64,000 nucleotides of DNA. Origin: Leptolyngbyaceae cyanobacterium C42_A2020_001. Lineage in GTDB: Bacteria > Cyanobacteriota > Cyanobacteriia > Leptolyngbyales > Leptolyngbyaceae. Position 1 is the stretch's first letter; each line of letters opens with the position of its first letter. A model generated the notes under the pieces. That model saw nothing but the letters and a program-made list of their open reading frames with translations, made no database searches and was not told the DNA's origin. The DNA lies in the NCBI GenBank assembly GCA_015272515.1, contig JACYLN010000064.1, forward strand, positions 1 to 64,000. Reading direction: 5' to 3'. Position numbers and translations under genes: made by a program. This document shows positions 45,238 to 56,829 of this stretch, in pieces.

Positions 45238-45450
45238 TTAGATGATCGATAAACCCGTTTTTTTCTCGATGTAATCTAAAATTGCCTGGTAAGATGCGGG
45301 ATCGCTTTGCTGATTGACAACAATTGTGGTGCTACCATCCATCACTGAAAATGAGATTCGACCATTGGGCGTGTGACAAAATGCACCCACTCGATCTAAA
45401 TCTATGATGTAGGTATTACGGTCGTAGAGCAGCTTGATCCAGTAAGTCAC
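45238..45450 (-). CDS. Small conserved-looking hypothetical protein
   Basis: The 70-residue protein (MTYWIKLLYDRNTYIIDLDR at the start, ILDYIEKKTGLSII at the end) looks like a compact alpha/beta fold with an amphipathic C-terminal helix. No signal or membrane segment. It is between pyrG and the ROK kinase gene. Function unknown. Confidence 0.65.
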   Translation of the reverse strand: MTYWIKLLYDRNTYIIDLDRVGAFCHTPNGRISFSVMDGSTTIVVNQQSDPASYQAILDYIEKKTGLSII

Positions 45451-45597
45451 AAGGCTTTCTCACATCCTGCGTTTTAACAGTATGGGTCTAAATAGATACT
45501 TCACACGCAAGACTCTAATTCGGGAAATTACACGTCGTCCACGCCCAACCCCATGTGTTCTTTGGGAACAACCTTTAGTTTTGGAGTGGAAGTTGGT

Positions 45598-47328
<1,731 letters not shown>

Positions 47329-47357
47329 TCATTCTGCCATAGCCGCTTCCTCTCAGC

Positions 47358-50318
47358 CTAAGGATTCAATGAACAGAGGCGGGCGATCGCAGCGTTCAAC
47401 GCATCGGGGTCGAGGGGTTTGGTCAAATGTTCCTGGTAACCTGCGGCTAAAGCAGTTTGCTGATCTGTTTCACCCACATAAGCAGTTAGGGCGATCGCGG
47501 GAATTCCTCCACCTTGCCAGGCAGGACGCGATCGTACCTGACGAATTAACTCATAACCATCCATCTCTGGCATTCCAATATCACTAATGAGTAAATCAAA
47601 CGAAGCATTCCCTAATGCTGCCAAAACTGCCTGTCCAGAACTTACCGCCGTTACCGTACCGCCTTCCTGCTCCAGAAGAACAGCAACTAGCGCAAGCGAA
47701 TCGGGTTCATCATCCACCACCAGGATGCGAATGCCGCTGAAATCTCCGGCTGAGTTGGTATGCTCTCGATGGGCAGTGCGGGCAGAGGCAACGACCAGCG
47801 GTAATCGTACTGTGAAAGTTGCCCCTTGTCCTAAACCACGACTATCGACTGCAACAGAACCACCATGCGCTTCAACCACCTGCCGTACGATTGCCAATCC
47901 CAATCCTAATCCACCAAATTGTCGCGTAGTCGAGCTATCTTGCTGGCGAAACAACTCAAACACGTGAGGCAAAAACTCTGGACTGATACCCTTACCGTTA
48001 TCGGTTACGGTGATTTGGGCGTAGGAGGAGGCTAGTGGGTAGGTGGGTAGGGTTTCATCTGTTGGCTCACTCATCTGCTCGCCCACTTGTTTACTCTCTA
48101 CCCGTTCTAGCCGTACCTGCACTCGTCCGCCTTCTGGCGTGAATTTAATTGCGTTGGATAGCAAATTCCACACCACCTGTTGCAATCTTCCTGAATCACC
48201 CAACATAGTTCCCACATCCGGCTCCAGCAGAGTTTCAATCTGGATGGCTTTAGCTTCTGCTGATAAACGAACCGTTTCTATGGCAGCAGTAATTGAACCA
48301 GAGAGAGAAAGAGGAGTGAGATTGAGGGTGAGTTTGCCACGAATAATTCGGGAAATATCTAATAAATCGTCGATCAGTTGTGCTTGAAGTTTGGCATTGC
48401 GCTCGATAGTGCTTAACCCAGCTTGAAGCTTCTCTGGGCTGGTTTTACCTGTTTGCAGCAATTTTGCCCAACCCAAGATCGGGTTTAATGGTGTTCGCAG
48501 TTCATGGGAAAGAACGGCAAGAAACTCATCTTTGATGCGGTTTGCCTGCTCAGCCTGCTGACGGGCACTTTGCTCTTGTTTTAGGAGGCGATCGTGCTCT
48601 TCTTCAAGCTGCATTTGCTGGGTGATATCCTGTGCTAATGACAACACGGATACCAACTTACCAGACTCATCTAGCAGCGTGGAGTTATACCAGGTGCAAT
48701 AAACAATCCCACCATCTTTGGTATAGTTGCGATTAGAAGAAGCAGTTCGGCGCACTGTTCCAGCACTTAACTGCGAAACAATTGCTTCTACTTGAGAAAC
48801 ATCATCTCCAAATATAAATTGCCACTCATCAAATCGCTTTCCAATAACATCTTCTGCACTCCATCCAAATATTCGTTCTGCCTCATCCGACCATCGAGCA
48901 ATGCGAAATTCAGAGTTCCATTCAATTACCCCCAGTGGTGAATTTTCGACATGGAATGTCAGCTTTTGTAAGGCATCTTTCAGCGCTTCTTCTGCCTGTT
49001 TGCGATCAGTAATATCAGTAATGCTAACCAGCACGCAATCAAATGATTCGGTTGAAATGGGAAACGTTACTGTAAAAAGGACATCAATCCGGTTGCCTTG
49101 TAGCGTTTGCAAAACTGTTTCAGTCTGAATAAATGTGCGTCCTTCTGCGATCGCAACTAACTCTTCTACAAATGCTCCCAGAGTTTCTGGCAGAAATATT
49201 GAGTGTAATGATTCAAGCAGTTCTGTTTTATCGTGCGCTTCAAACAATTGCATCGTCATTTCGTTGACGTTGACAATGTTGACCGCTTGCAGCGCCCACT
49301 GAACAAAATCAGGATGCGTTGCACAATATTGACGAAAATCTTGAATGCCTTGAGATTTCAAACGATCAATCTCTATCTTAATCGCTGAAAAATCTTCTTC
49401 CCATAACGATACTCCTGTCGCTTCAAAAATATACCGATACCGTTCTTTCTGGTGTCTCAGAGCCGTTTCTATCTGCCGACGCTCGGTAACATCTACCCCA
49501 ATGCCCCAGCCAGCCCAACCTGCAATTGGGCAAAGAGCACTGATATTTGACCAGGCAATGGTTTTGCGAGTGCCATCTTTTGCGGTTAATGTCCACTCCC
49601 AGTTGCGGTAATTGTTGGTTTGGGTTTCCCATGCTTTTAACTTCTGCTGAAGGTACTCTTCATCCGGGTAGAGTCGTTTCATGATGTCCGAACTGCCCAG
49701 CACTTCCGCAGCGCTATACCCGGTCACCCGCTCGCACTCCTGATTCCACAGCACAAATGCACCCTGTTCATTGGTGGCGTTCATTAAAACAGGCATTTGC
49801 TCAATCACTTGCCGCAACCGATTTTCATGTTCAAGTTGAACGGTGCGATCTGTCATGTGTGGGGTGGGTTGTTCCACCTGTGACCAGGCGCGATCGCGGA
49901 GGGTTTGCCCTGTTACGTAGATTGACTGCGAATTTCTACTGGAGGCAAGCATCCAGGTGATCCATTGACAGGTGCCGTCAGCGCCACAGCAGCCAGTTTC
50001 AATCTGCAAGGAATTCGCTTCAGTCTTGAGACTGGTCAGTGCGGCGTTGAAGGAAGCCTGATCGGTGGGGTGAATGAATTCCAGCAAGCGGCGATCGCGC
50101 AGTTCCTCAGCAGATTGCCCTAAAAGCCGTTCAAATGCTGGATTCACCTGCTGAAAGGTGCCATCCTGGGTCAACACCCCTAGCAAACCTGGCGATAGGT
50201 TGAATAAGTCAATCGCTTCAGCGGGAGATAGGGTAGAGTCTTGAGCTTGATTTTGGATGGAAAGTCTTTGTTCTCTTTCGCCCACCGATACACTCCCAAA
50301 AATACTGAAATGCCTCAA
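47358..50318 (-). CDS. Multi-PAS hybrid sensor histidine kinase
   Basis: The 986-residue soluble kinase has about four PAS-type regions (roughly 30-140, 170-290, 300-440, 455-575), a HisKA domain with the phosphoacceptor His in FLAVLSHELRTPLNPILGWA (about 603), an HATPase domain (LQQVVWNLLSNAIKFTPEGG, VTDNGKGISPEFL, GGLGLGLAIVRQVVEAHGGS) and a C-terminal receiver (ILVVDDEPDSLALVAVLLEQ, Asp in LLISDIGMPEMDGYEL). A 25-30-residue low-complexity insert (about 737-766) lies between LERVE and SYAQITVTDNG, encoded by GTGGGTAGGTGGGTAGGG-type repeats. No membrane segments. The TTG start at 50318 is uncertain; a GTG lies just downstream. Signal unknown. Confidence 0.9.
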   Translation of the reverse strand: MRHFSIFGSVSVGEREQRLSIQNQAQDSTLSPAEAIDLFNLSPGLLGVLTQDGTFQQVNPAFERLLGQSAEELRDRRLLEFIHPTDQASFNAALTSLKTEANSLQIETGCCGADGTCQWITWMLASSRNSQSIYVTGQTLRDRAWSQVEQPTPHMTDRTVQLEHENRLRQVIEQMPVLMNATNEQGAFVLWNQECERVTGYSAAEVLGSSDIMKRLYPDEEYLQQKLKAWETQTNNYRNWEWTLTAKDGTRKTIAWSNISALCPIAGWAGWGIGVDVTERRQIETALRHQKERYRYIFEATGVSLWEEDFSAIKIEIDRLKSQGIQDFRQYCATHPDFVQWALQAVNIVNVNEMTMQLFEAHDKTELLESLHSIFLPETLGAFVEELVAIAEGRTFIQTETVLQTLQGNRIDVLFTVTFPISTESFDCVLVSITDITDRKQAEEALKDALQKLTFHVENSPLGVIEWNSEFRIARWSDEAERIFGWSAEDVIGKRFDEWQFIFGDDVSQVEAIVSQLSAGTVRRTASSNRNYTKDGGIVYCTWYNSTLLDESGKLVSVLSLAQDITQQMQLEEEHDRLLKQEQSARQQAEQANRIKDEFLAVLSHELRTPLNPILGWAKLLQTGKTSPEKLQAGLSTIERNAKLQAQLIDDLLDISRIIRGKLTLNLTPLSLSGSITAAIETVRLSAEAKAIQIETLLEPDVGTMLGDSGRLQQVVWNLLSNAIKFTPEGGRVQVRLERVESKQVGEQMSEPTDETLPTYPLASSYAQITVTDNGKGISPEFLPHVFELFRQQDSSTTRQFGGLGLGLAIVRQVVEAHGGSVAVDSRGLGQGATFTVRLPLVVASARTAHREHTNSAGDFSGIRILVVDDEPDSLALVAVLLEQEGGTVTAVSSGQAVLAALGNASFDLLISDIGMPEMDGYELIRQVRSRPAWQGGGIPAIALTAYVGETDQQTALAAGYQEHLTKPLDPDALNAAIARLCSLNP

Positions 50319-50413
50319 TCTCGGTTCTCATTGACGTACACCCCCACACTATGCGGCAGAAGCTCATAGCCGAAGTTCTGCTCTACCTAACAGAGAATCA
50401 CTCTCTCTTTCTA

Positions 50414-50581
50414 CCCTAATTCATCGAATATCTGATCACTATTGCCAAAATTTGGTCACATTGCGCGATCGCGCAGTTGATCCATTTGCCAGTTGGCAGG
50501 ATTGTTCTCAATGTAGTTCCAAATTCGCCTTAAAGAAACCTCGTTTTTGACCCAGCTATTGATGTGGTGCTGCCACTGCCT
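50414..50581 (-). pseudogene. Remnant of a REP-associated/IS200-like transposase
   Basis: Right behind the stop of the beta-helix gene, the minus strand reads QWQHHINSWVKNEVSLRRIW, then NYIENNPANWQMDQL. This matches the C-terminal end of Y1-type (REP-associated tyrosine) transposases. Everything before it, including the HUH motif and catalytic Tyr, is missing. The recognisable part covers about 50460-50581; the frame runs on to a stop near 50414. Confidence 0.55.
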
Positions 50582-50584
50582 ACT

Positions 50585-53524
50585 TCAGAACCCACAGGTT
50601 CCGGCAGCAACGTTGGTAATCACGCCAATATCTGCTTGGCGAGTGCCTGCATTTGCGGTGAATGGTTCCAACTGTAACGCAGTAGTTGCCAAGTTCTTTC
50701 TGAGTAAGTAACCAGAATTACTTGCGGTGTTATTTGAGAAGCGAACACAACCACTTGCAGTAGTAGAACCACCAAACACGCCGACTTGAGCTTTGAATTC
50801 AACGAGATCGCTAGCTACAAAAGGATTTGGATTGGTGACTCGATTGTTCGTCACGGAAGCAAATAATTGACTTGTGCCACCCGCTTCAACGGAGAGTCCT
50901 AACTGAAGTCCGCTTGCGTTAATGACATTGAAAATTTGGTTATTATCGATGAGCGTTCGCAACCGAGAATTGTTCAATGAAATTGCTAAAATCCCAATTC
51001 CAACGGCGTTGCTGATAGTATTGTTTGCGATAGTTGCAGAGGTTTGGCTATTGCCTGCCGAATTCAGTTGAATCCCCCAGAAACCAGTTTGAGGTAGGGT
51101 GTTATTTGCGATTCTAACTTGCAGCGGATTGGTGGCAGGTTGATTGATGTCTAAAAATATTCCCCGTGCATTGTTCGCAGCGGTTGTGATGGTGTTGTTT
51201 GAAATACTGAGGTCTGCGATCGCGCTAGTATTTTGAGGAATGACATAAATACCACTCGCGCCTACACCGCTCGTTGAAATTCTGTTGTCCGAGGCGGTCA
51301 TGGTTGTTATCACACCACTATTAATCGGAATGACATGAATGCCAAAACTATTGGCTCCACTAGTTGAAATAGTATTTCTCGATGTTGTCATGGTTGTAAT
51401 CGAGCCACTATTTCTGGGATTCACGATAATGCCGTAGGCATCACCTCCTGTTGTTGTGATGGTGTTATCCGAAACGATCGCGGTCTTAATTGAACTGGTA
51501 TCTCGCGGATTGACCGAAACACCATACGCAAAAGTATTACCAGTATTAATGGTGTTGTTAGCAAGTGTTACGGTATCAATCAAACTGGTGTTAAGTGAAA
51601 GTACCAAAATGCCCAAGCCGCTAGTGGCTGTAGTTTTAATCGTGTTGTTTGTAACTGTTGCATTTGCGATCGCTCCCGTATTCCGAGTCGTAACCGAAAC
51701 ACCATGTCCTGCACTTCCGCTAGTAGTGATAGTGTTATTGGTCAAAATCAAGTTTGGCAGTGTTGTGTTTGAAATGTCGGCAAAAATGCCAAAGGCTCCT
51801 GTTGGAAATACAACGGTAGCCCCTGCTGTAGACACCGTGTTATTGGTTGCGATTGCTGTACCAGATACATTTTGCAACCGAATTCCCGGTGTATCATTTC
51901 CAGTCGCTTGTACCTGATTATCCCGAATCGTTACATTCTGCACCCCATTCGCCACGATTGGCGTATTGCCAGTGGGAGGTGTTACGGCAAAGCCAGACAA
52001 CACAGTGTTATTGCCCATTGTCACAGTGTTCGTCACACTAGGTAGGGTTCCTGCGCCTGAGAGCGGTAATTGCACAGTGCCAAGTTGCACCGTTGCTAAG
52101 GTTTGCACAGGTCCGGTAGACAACACCTGAACATTATCTTTGACGGTGAAAGCTGGGATTCCTGGGTTAGTTCCTGGTTGTACATAAACAATGCCATTAC
52201 CATCTCCTGGAACGGCTGTCAGTGCCGCTGCGACCGTACCAAAAGGATTTTCAAAAGTGCCATTCCCTGCTGCATTGCCCAACACCACATGCTCAAACAC
52301 GTAGGGTTCCCCAGTCGTAGGATTGAGTGCTGCTTCAGCACTGGTGGTAATGTTGCTCGTGCTGGCGCTTGTGGTCATGCCAAAGCTACTGGTACGGGTA
52401 CGCTCCGTGATAGCAACGATATTGCTACGGCTGACGCTATCTCCCATCCGTACCCAGTTGGATGTTGATTCCGACGTGTGGACACGGCTCATACCTGGAA
52501 ACGTCAAACCTACCGTTACAGCGGCTGTGGTGCCAAATTCGCGATCGCTCTGCACAGAAAGCCCCACACTGGCATACTGATTAATCCGCGCAACCAAACG
52601 CCCGCGAACTCCAACAAAGCCGTTGATATTAGAACCAGAGTAGTGATACAAGCCCAGGTACGATCGCAAATCACCATCTGGCTTCCATTGCAACAGTTTT
52701 AACCCTGCTTCTAAATCAAACCCACCTAAAGCAACCTCATCCCTACTGCGATTGAATTGGGTCGTATTAGTAATGACAGTAGTGTTTGTGGTTTGAGCGA
52801 TGTCGAATAGAAGATTATTGCCTTGAAATCGAAATGCTCCTGTTGGGGTAGAACTTCTATTTGTAGTGGTAGTGCTGGTGGAACTGGAAAAGTTTTGGCT
52901 GTCTACCGTTTGACGAGTACTGCCTACAGGTAAGTAGCCATTCAATCGCACCTCAAACCCAGACCAGATACCTTCTACTCCTGCACCGAGTTGGCTAAAA
53001 GTTGCTCTACCAGTGTCTCGCACATCAAAACCCACGTATCCGCCTAAGATGGAGTTTTGAGCAGGGTTGAAGCGACGATAGCCTACCACTACATTCCCAC
53101 CGGTTTTACCTTCAGTTGATAGAAGCAAACGACCTTGCAGATAAGCCAGATCTTTGCCAGGTGTTTGAGCTAGAGGAACAAATCCATCAATTCCTAAAAA
53201 GGATGGCTCATACCCGCTTCCAGAACCACTCGTGAAGGTGCCGTTAATCTGTTCTGGGATTCGAGGAAAGGCAGAAGGAGTAGCCGCAGCAGGGGTGGGG
53301 AATGTGGGGAGTTCAGGGGAAGATTCAGAAGGCGTTTGTGTGAGGATTTCGGTGGAAGCGATGCCAGCATCCTTGAGCGTTTTGGGAGGTGCGGAGTCGT
53401 TGTATGTTGCAGAAGTTTCTGGTTCCGAGGCGTTAGCAGGGGGTTGCTCAATGTAAAGTGCCACAACTGCTAGCAGACAAACCAGGGGGAAGTTTGCCAG
53501 AAGATACTGAATGGTTTTCCTCAC
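50585..53524 (-). CDS. Inverse-autotransporter-like barrel with C-terminal beta-helix
   Basis: The 979-residue surface protein has a signal peptide (YLLANFPLVCLLAVVALYIE), a Pro/Ser linker, and a barrel-like domain (about 115-350) with YLQGRLLLSTEGKTGGNVVV, GGYVGFDVRDTGRATFSQLG and FEVRLNGYLPVGSTR, as in inverse autotransporter barrels. Then comes a right-handed beta-helix (about 430-950). At least seven consecutive units of 30 residues begin with NNTI, DNTI or RNTI plus TTSG-like Ser/Thr and contain GI/GV-x-V-x-P-x-N. The end has two Cys (ASGCVRF and GTCGF) that may close the helix. Probably exported passenger exposed on the outer membrane; binding partner unknown. The Thr/Asn-rich repeats suggest slippage-prone DNA. 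Confidence 0.8.
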   Translation of the reverse strand: MRKTIQYLLANFPLVCLLAVVALYIEQPPANASEPETSATYNDSAPPKTLKDAGIASTEILTQTPSESSPELPTFPTPAAATPSAFPRIPEQINGTFTSGSGSGYEPSFLGIDGFVPLAQTPGKDLAYLQGRLLLSTEGKTGGNVVVGYRRFNPAQNSILGGYVGFDVRDTGRATFSQLGAGVEGIWSGFEVRLNGYLPVGSTRQTVDSQNFSSSTSTTTTNRSSTPTGAFRFQGNNLLFDIAQTTNTTVITNTTQFNRSRDEVALGGFDLEAGLKLLQWKPDGDLRSYLGLYHYSGSNINGFVGVRGRLVARINQYASVGLSVQSDREFGTTAAVTVGLTFPGMSRVHTSESTSNWVRMGDSVSRSNIVAITERTRTSSFGMTTSASTSNITTSAEAALNPTTGEPYVFEHVVLGNAAGNGTFENPFGTVAAALTAVPGDGNGIVYVQPGTNPGIPAFTVKDNVQVLSTGPVQTLATVQLGTVQLPLSGAGTLPSVTNTVTMGNNTVLSGFAVTPPTGNTPIVANGVQNVTIRDNQVQATGNDTPGIRLQNVSGTAIATNNTVSTAGATVVFPTGAFGIFADISNTTLPNLILTNNTITTSGSAGHGVSVTTRNTGAIANATVTNNTIKTTATSGLGILVLSLNTSLIDTVTLANNTINTGNTFAYGVSVNPRDTSSIKTAIVSDNTITTTGGDAYGIIVNPRNSGSITTMTTSRNTISTSGANSFGIHVIPINSGVITTMTASDNRISTSGVGASGIYVIPQNTSAIADLSISNNTITTAANNARGIFLDINQPATNPLQVRIANNTLPQTGFWGIQLNSAGNSQTSATIANNTISNAVGIGILAISLNNSRLRTLIDNNQIFNVINASGLQLGLSVEAGGTSQLFASVTNNRVTNPNPFVASDLVEFKAQVGVFGGSTTASGCVRFSNNTASNSGYLLRKNLATTALQLEPFTANAGTRQADIGVITNVAAGTCGF

Positions 53525-53805
53525 AGCCGAAAAATCCTTTTTGAGATGTAGCTTTGGTTAAAACGCTTAGGACAAGGAAAAGCTGAAAAGCCAATGGTGA
53601 GTAGGCGTTCTGACTCACCTTCGCCACGTTACATATGGCTACGCCTATCCCTACCAGGATCTTGCGCTTTGAGGAAAGTTGTAAGAGGTACTTCTACGGA
53701 AAATTAGATAAAGAAACAGCACGAGCGCGATTGAAATCGTGGAATGTACTGAGAGGACTTGAACAATGATTGACAGTTGAGTACTTCGTTCATGCAACCA
53801 TCCTC

Positions 53806-55563
53806 CTACATTCGTTCGAGAGTGGGGATGCCTAGCAAGGAAAGTCCGAGTTTGAGGGTGCGGGCGGTGAGGTCGCAAAGGGCAAGGCGGGAAGTTCGCA
53901 GCGGTTCTTCTGCCTGCAATACGGGGCAGCGATCGTAGAACTGGTTGAACTTTTGGCTGAGTTCAAATAAGTATTGACAAAGTTTATTTGGGAATAAGTC
54001 TTGACTGACTTCTTCTACGATTTCATCCAGTTGCAATAGATGTTTTGCTAATGTAAATTCGGTGTCTTCTTGCAGCAAAATCTTGGCATTCGCACCGAGT
54101 TTTTCAAAATCAATTTGCCCTTTGCGGCTAATACCCTGCACCCGCACATAGGCATAGAGCATGTAGGGTGCAGTGTTACCATTCAGCGCCAACATTTTGT
54201 CAAAGCTGAAGATGTAATTGCTGGTGCGGTTTTGACTCAGATCAGCATATTTGACAGCACTGATGCCGACTACCTGCGCTACATGGTTGATAAATTCTGC
54301 CGTTTCTTGCCGTCCTTCTGCCTGAATCCGAGTTTCCAGATCTGCACGAGCACGGTCAACCGCTTCATCCAGCAGATCTCGCAGGCGCACGGTTTCTCCC
54401 GATCGCGTCTTCAGCTTTTTGCCATCTTCTCCCTGCACCAAACCAAACGGCACATGCACCACTTCCACCGTATCCGGGAGCCAACCCGCCCGTTTCGCCA
54501 CCTGGAAGAATTGGGCAAAGTGGTTCGCCTGTCCAGCATCGGTGACATAAATGATGCGATCGCTGTGGTCTTGCTGAATCCGGTAGCGCAGGGCTGCCAG
54601 GTCAGTCGTGGCATAGTTGTAACCGCCATCCGACTTTTGCACAATCAGCGGCAGGGGATTGCCGTCCTTATTGGTGAAACCTTCCAGGAACACGCACTTG
54701 GCACCGTCATCCTCCACCAATAAGCCCGCTTTCTCCAGATCTTCCACCACTCCTGGTAGCAAAGGATTGTAGAACGATTCACCTCGCTCCGTCAGGCAAA
54801 TATCCAGCAAGTCGTAAATTACCTGAAACTCTCGCCGCGACTGATCACACAGCAATTCCCAGGCACGCCGACTGTCCTGATCTCCCGCCTGCAACTTCAC
54901 CACTTCCAGGCGTGCCGTCTCGCGAAAGGCTGCGTCTTCATCAAAGCGCTGCTTGGCTTTTTTATAAAACGCGACTAAATCACCCAGATCGATCGCGTCG
55001 GCTGTGGTTAAGGCTTCTGGGGCAACCTCTTTCAGGTAGGTGATCAGCATGCCAAACTGCGTGCCCCAATCGCCCACGTGGTTCAGGCGCAGCACATCAT
55101 GCCCCTGGAACTCTAGAATGCGCGCGATCGAATCGCCAATGATGGTCGATCGCAGATGCCCCACGTGCATTTCCTTCGCAATGTTGGGGCTGGAAAAATC
55201 CACAATCACACGCTGGGGTTCCTTCACAGGTGCCACACCTAACCGCGCATCCGCCTGCGTCACTGCCAGTTGCGCTTCCAAATACGCTGGTTTCAGCGTC
55301 AGGTTAATGAATCCGGGTCCGGCGATTTGAGGCGGTTCGCAGAGTTCGCTCACATCCAAATGCTGCACCAGTTGTTCAGCGATCGCGCGGGGTGCTTTGC
55401 CCAATGGCTTTGCCAGCGACATTGCCACGTTGGCTTGATAATCACCAAAATTGGGATTGCTGGTTGGCACTAACATCGGGTTAGTGGTGGCAAAGTCATC
55501 CCCAAAAGCTGCGACTAAGGCAGATTGGAGAGCCGTGTGTAGATAGGCGATCGTGGATTTCAT
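53806..55563 (-). CDS. argS: Arginyl-tRNA synthetase
   Basis: The 585-residue class I synthetase has an N-terminal additional domain ([20 protein letters not shown]), the HIGH-type motif in [20 protein letters not shown], the KMSKS-region [20 protein letters not shown] and the anticodon-binding DALR-like end ([20 protein letters not shown]). Full length. It charges tRNA-Arg. Confidence 0.97.
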   Translation of the reverse strand: MKSTIAYLHTALQSALVAAFGDDFATTNPMLVPTSNPNFGDYQANVAMSLAKPLGKAPRAIAEQLVQHLDVSELCEPPQIAGPGFINLTLKPAYLEAQLAVTQADARLGVAPVKEPQRVIVDFSSPNIAKEMHVGHLRSTIIGDSIARILEFQGHDVLRLNHVGDWGTQFGMLITYLKEVAPEALTTADAIDLGDLVAFYKKAKQRFDEDAAFRETARLEVVKLQAGDQDSRRAWELLCDQSRREFQVIYDLLDICLTERGESFYNPLLPGVVEDLEKAGLLVEDDGAKCVFLEGFTNKDGNPLPLIVQKSDGGYNYATTDLAALRYRIQQDHSDRIIYVTDAGQANHFAQFFQVAKRAGWLPDTVEVVHVPFGLVQGEDGKKLKTRSGETVRLRDLLDEAVDRARADLETRIQAEGRQETAEFINHVAQVVGISAVKYADLSQNRTSNYIFSFDKMLALNGNTAPYMLYAYVRVQGISRKGQIDFEKLGANAKILLQEDTEFTLAKHLLQLDEIVEEVSQDLFPNKLCQYLFELSQKFNQFYDRCPVLQAEEPLRTSRLALCDLTARTLKLGLSLLGIPTLERM

Positions 55564-55603
55564 GAATTCAGCAATAAATGCGCCTATCTAATTTAACAAG
55601 CTT

Positions 55604-56605
55604 CTACTGCTCTAGCGATCGCTGTTGCAGTTCAGGGGGTGTGCGGCGAGATTTAGATTGGGACTGAAACTCAGTAAAACCGGATGCTTCCGAGAGGGTG
55701 TAGAGGGGGCGATTTTTCACCTCATCATAAATCCGCCCAATGTATTCGCCCAAAATCCCAATACTGAAGAGTTGCACTGCCCCCAAAAAGAAGATGGCAG
55801 CGGCGATAATCGCGTATCCCGTTAAAGGAGAGGTTGGATAGAACAAGCGCCAGTAAATCACCAGAAACGCCATCACCAGAGCGGCGCAGGCAGAAAACAT
55901 GCCCAGATAGGTAGAAAGTCGCAGGGGCACAGTGGAGAACGAAACCAGCCCATTGATTGCCAATCCCAGGGATTTACGGAAGGTGTATTTCACGTCTCCA
56001 GCAAAGCGAGGGTCACGCTCAAATGGAACCGCAGTTTGGCGAAACCCCAACCACGATCGCAGCCCGCGAATGTAGCGGTTTCGTTCTGGCATGGAATTCA
56101 ACACGTCTACCACCTGCCGATCCATTAAGCAAAAATCCCCCGTATCGGTGGGCATTTCCACATCTGCCAGATGCTTCAACACACGGTAGAACACAAAGGC
56201 TGTGAGCCGCTTAAACCAACCTTCTCGCCGACGTTGAATGCGCTGAGCATAGACGACATCAAACCCGTGCTGCCATTGCTCCACCAGTTTTGGAATCAGT
56301 TCCGGCGGGTCTTGCAAATCCGCATCCAGCACTACCACCGCTTGTCCACGAGCAAAATTCAGCCCGGCGGTGACTGCCACCTGATGCCCAAAATTGCGGG
56401 CAAGACTGAGGTAACACACTCGCGTATCCTGTTCTCGCAATTCTCGCATCAACATCAACGAGCGATCGCGGCTACCATCATTCACCAAAATCAACTCCAC
56501 CGCTCCATCCAGCCCATCCATCACCGCCGCCATGCGACGATACAACTCTGGGATCGTCTCCTCTTCGTTATAAATCGGAATAATAAACGAGTATTTGAGA
56601 ACCAT
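55604..56605 (-). CDS. Membrane GT2 glycosyltransferase (GtrB/DPM-like)
   Basis: The 333-residue protein has a GT2 domain ([59 protein letters not shown], with [11 protein letters not shown]) and two C-terminal membrane helices ([40 protein letters not shown]). Such enzymes move glucose or another sugar onto polyprenyl phosphate for later transfer outside the membrane. Its partner flippase or transferase is not in the window. It lies 40 bp upstream of argS on the same strand. Confidence 0.88.
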   Translation of the reverse strand: MVLKYSFIIPIYNEEETIPELYRRMAAVMDGLDGAVELILVNDGSRDRSLMLMRELREQDTRVCYLSLARNFGHQVAVTAGLNFARGQAVVVLDADLQDPPELIPKLVEQWQHGFDVVYAQRIQRRREGWFKRLTAFVFYRVLKHLADVEMPTDTGDFCLMDRQVVDVLNSMPERNRYIRGLRSWLGFRQTAVPFERDPRFAGDVKYTFRKSLGLAINGLVSFSTVPLRLSTYLGMFSACAALVMAFLVIYWRLFYPTSPLTGYAIIAAAIFFLGAVQLFSIGILGEYIGRIYDEVKNRPLYTLSEASGFTEFQSQSKSRRTPPELQQRSLEQ

Positions 56606-56638
56606 AGAGGAAAGGAGTCAGAAGTCAGGGGTCAGGAG

Positions 56639-56758
56639 GTGGAGGAGTAGAGGAGTATGCGGGTGGAGGAGTAGAGGAGTATGCGGGTGGAGGAGTGGAG
56701 GAGTATGCGGGTGGAGGAGTGGAGAGGTATGCGGGTGGAGGAGTAGAGGAGTATGCGG
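56639..56758. repeat. Tandem repeat, 24-bp unit, five copies
   Basis: The unit GTGGAGGAGTAGAGGAGTAT plus GCGG is repeated five times head to tail with only a few changes (AG to GG, GGAG to GAGG). It lies between the glycosyltransferase and pentapeptide-repeat genes. It is built itself from GGAGGAG-type heptamers. Confidence 0.9.
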
Positions 56759-56775
56759 GTGCATGGGTGCGTGAA

Positions 56776-56828
56776 ATTCCAACACTCCAACACTCCAACA
56801 CCCCGTCACCCCATCACCCCATCACCCC
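56776..56828. repeat. Octamer tandem repeats
   Basis: Three CCAACACT-type octamers are followed by CACCCCGT and three CACCCCAT octamers, running up to the stop codon of the pentapeptide-repeat protein gene. It is the second of two adjoining repeat arrays. Confidence 0.75.
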
Positions 56829-56829
56829 A

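Noticed and set aside
51456-51917. 153-codon plus-strand frame rich in Val and Leu opposite the beta-helix gene
   Set aside because: Antisense shadow of Asn/Thr-rich repeats; no start signal.
56618-56809. Minus-strand frame of His/Pro/Leu repeats
   Set aside because: It is a translation of the 24-bp tandem repeat and octamers, not a gene.
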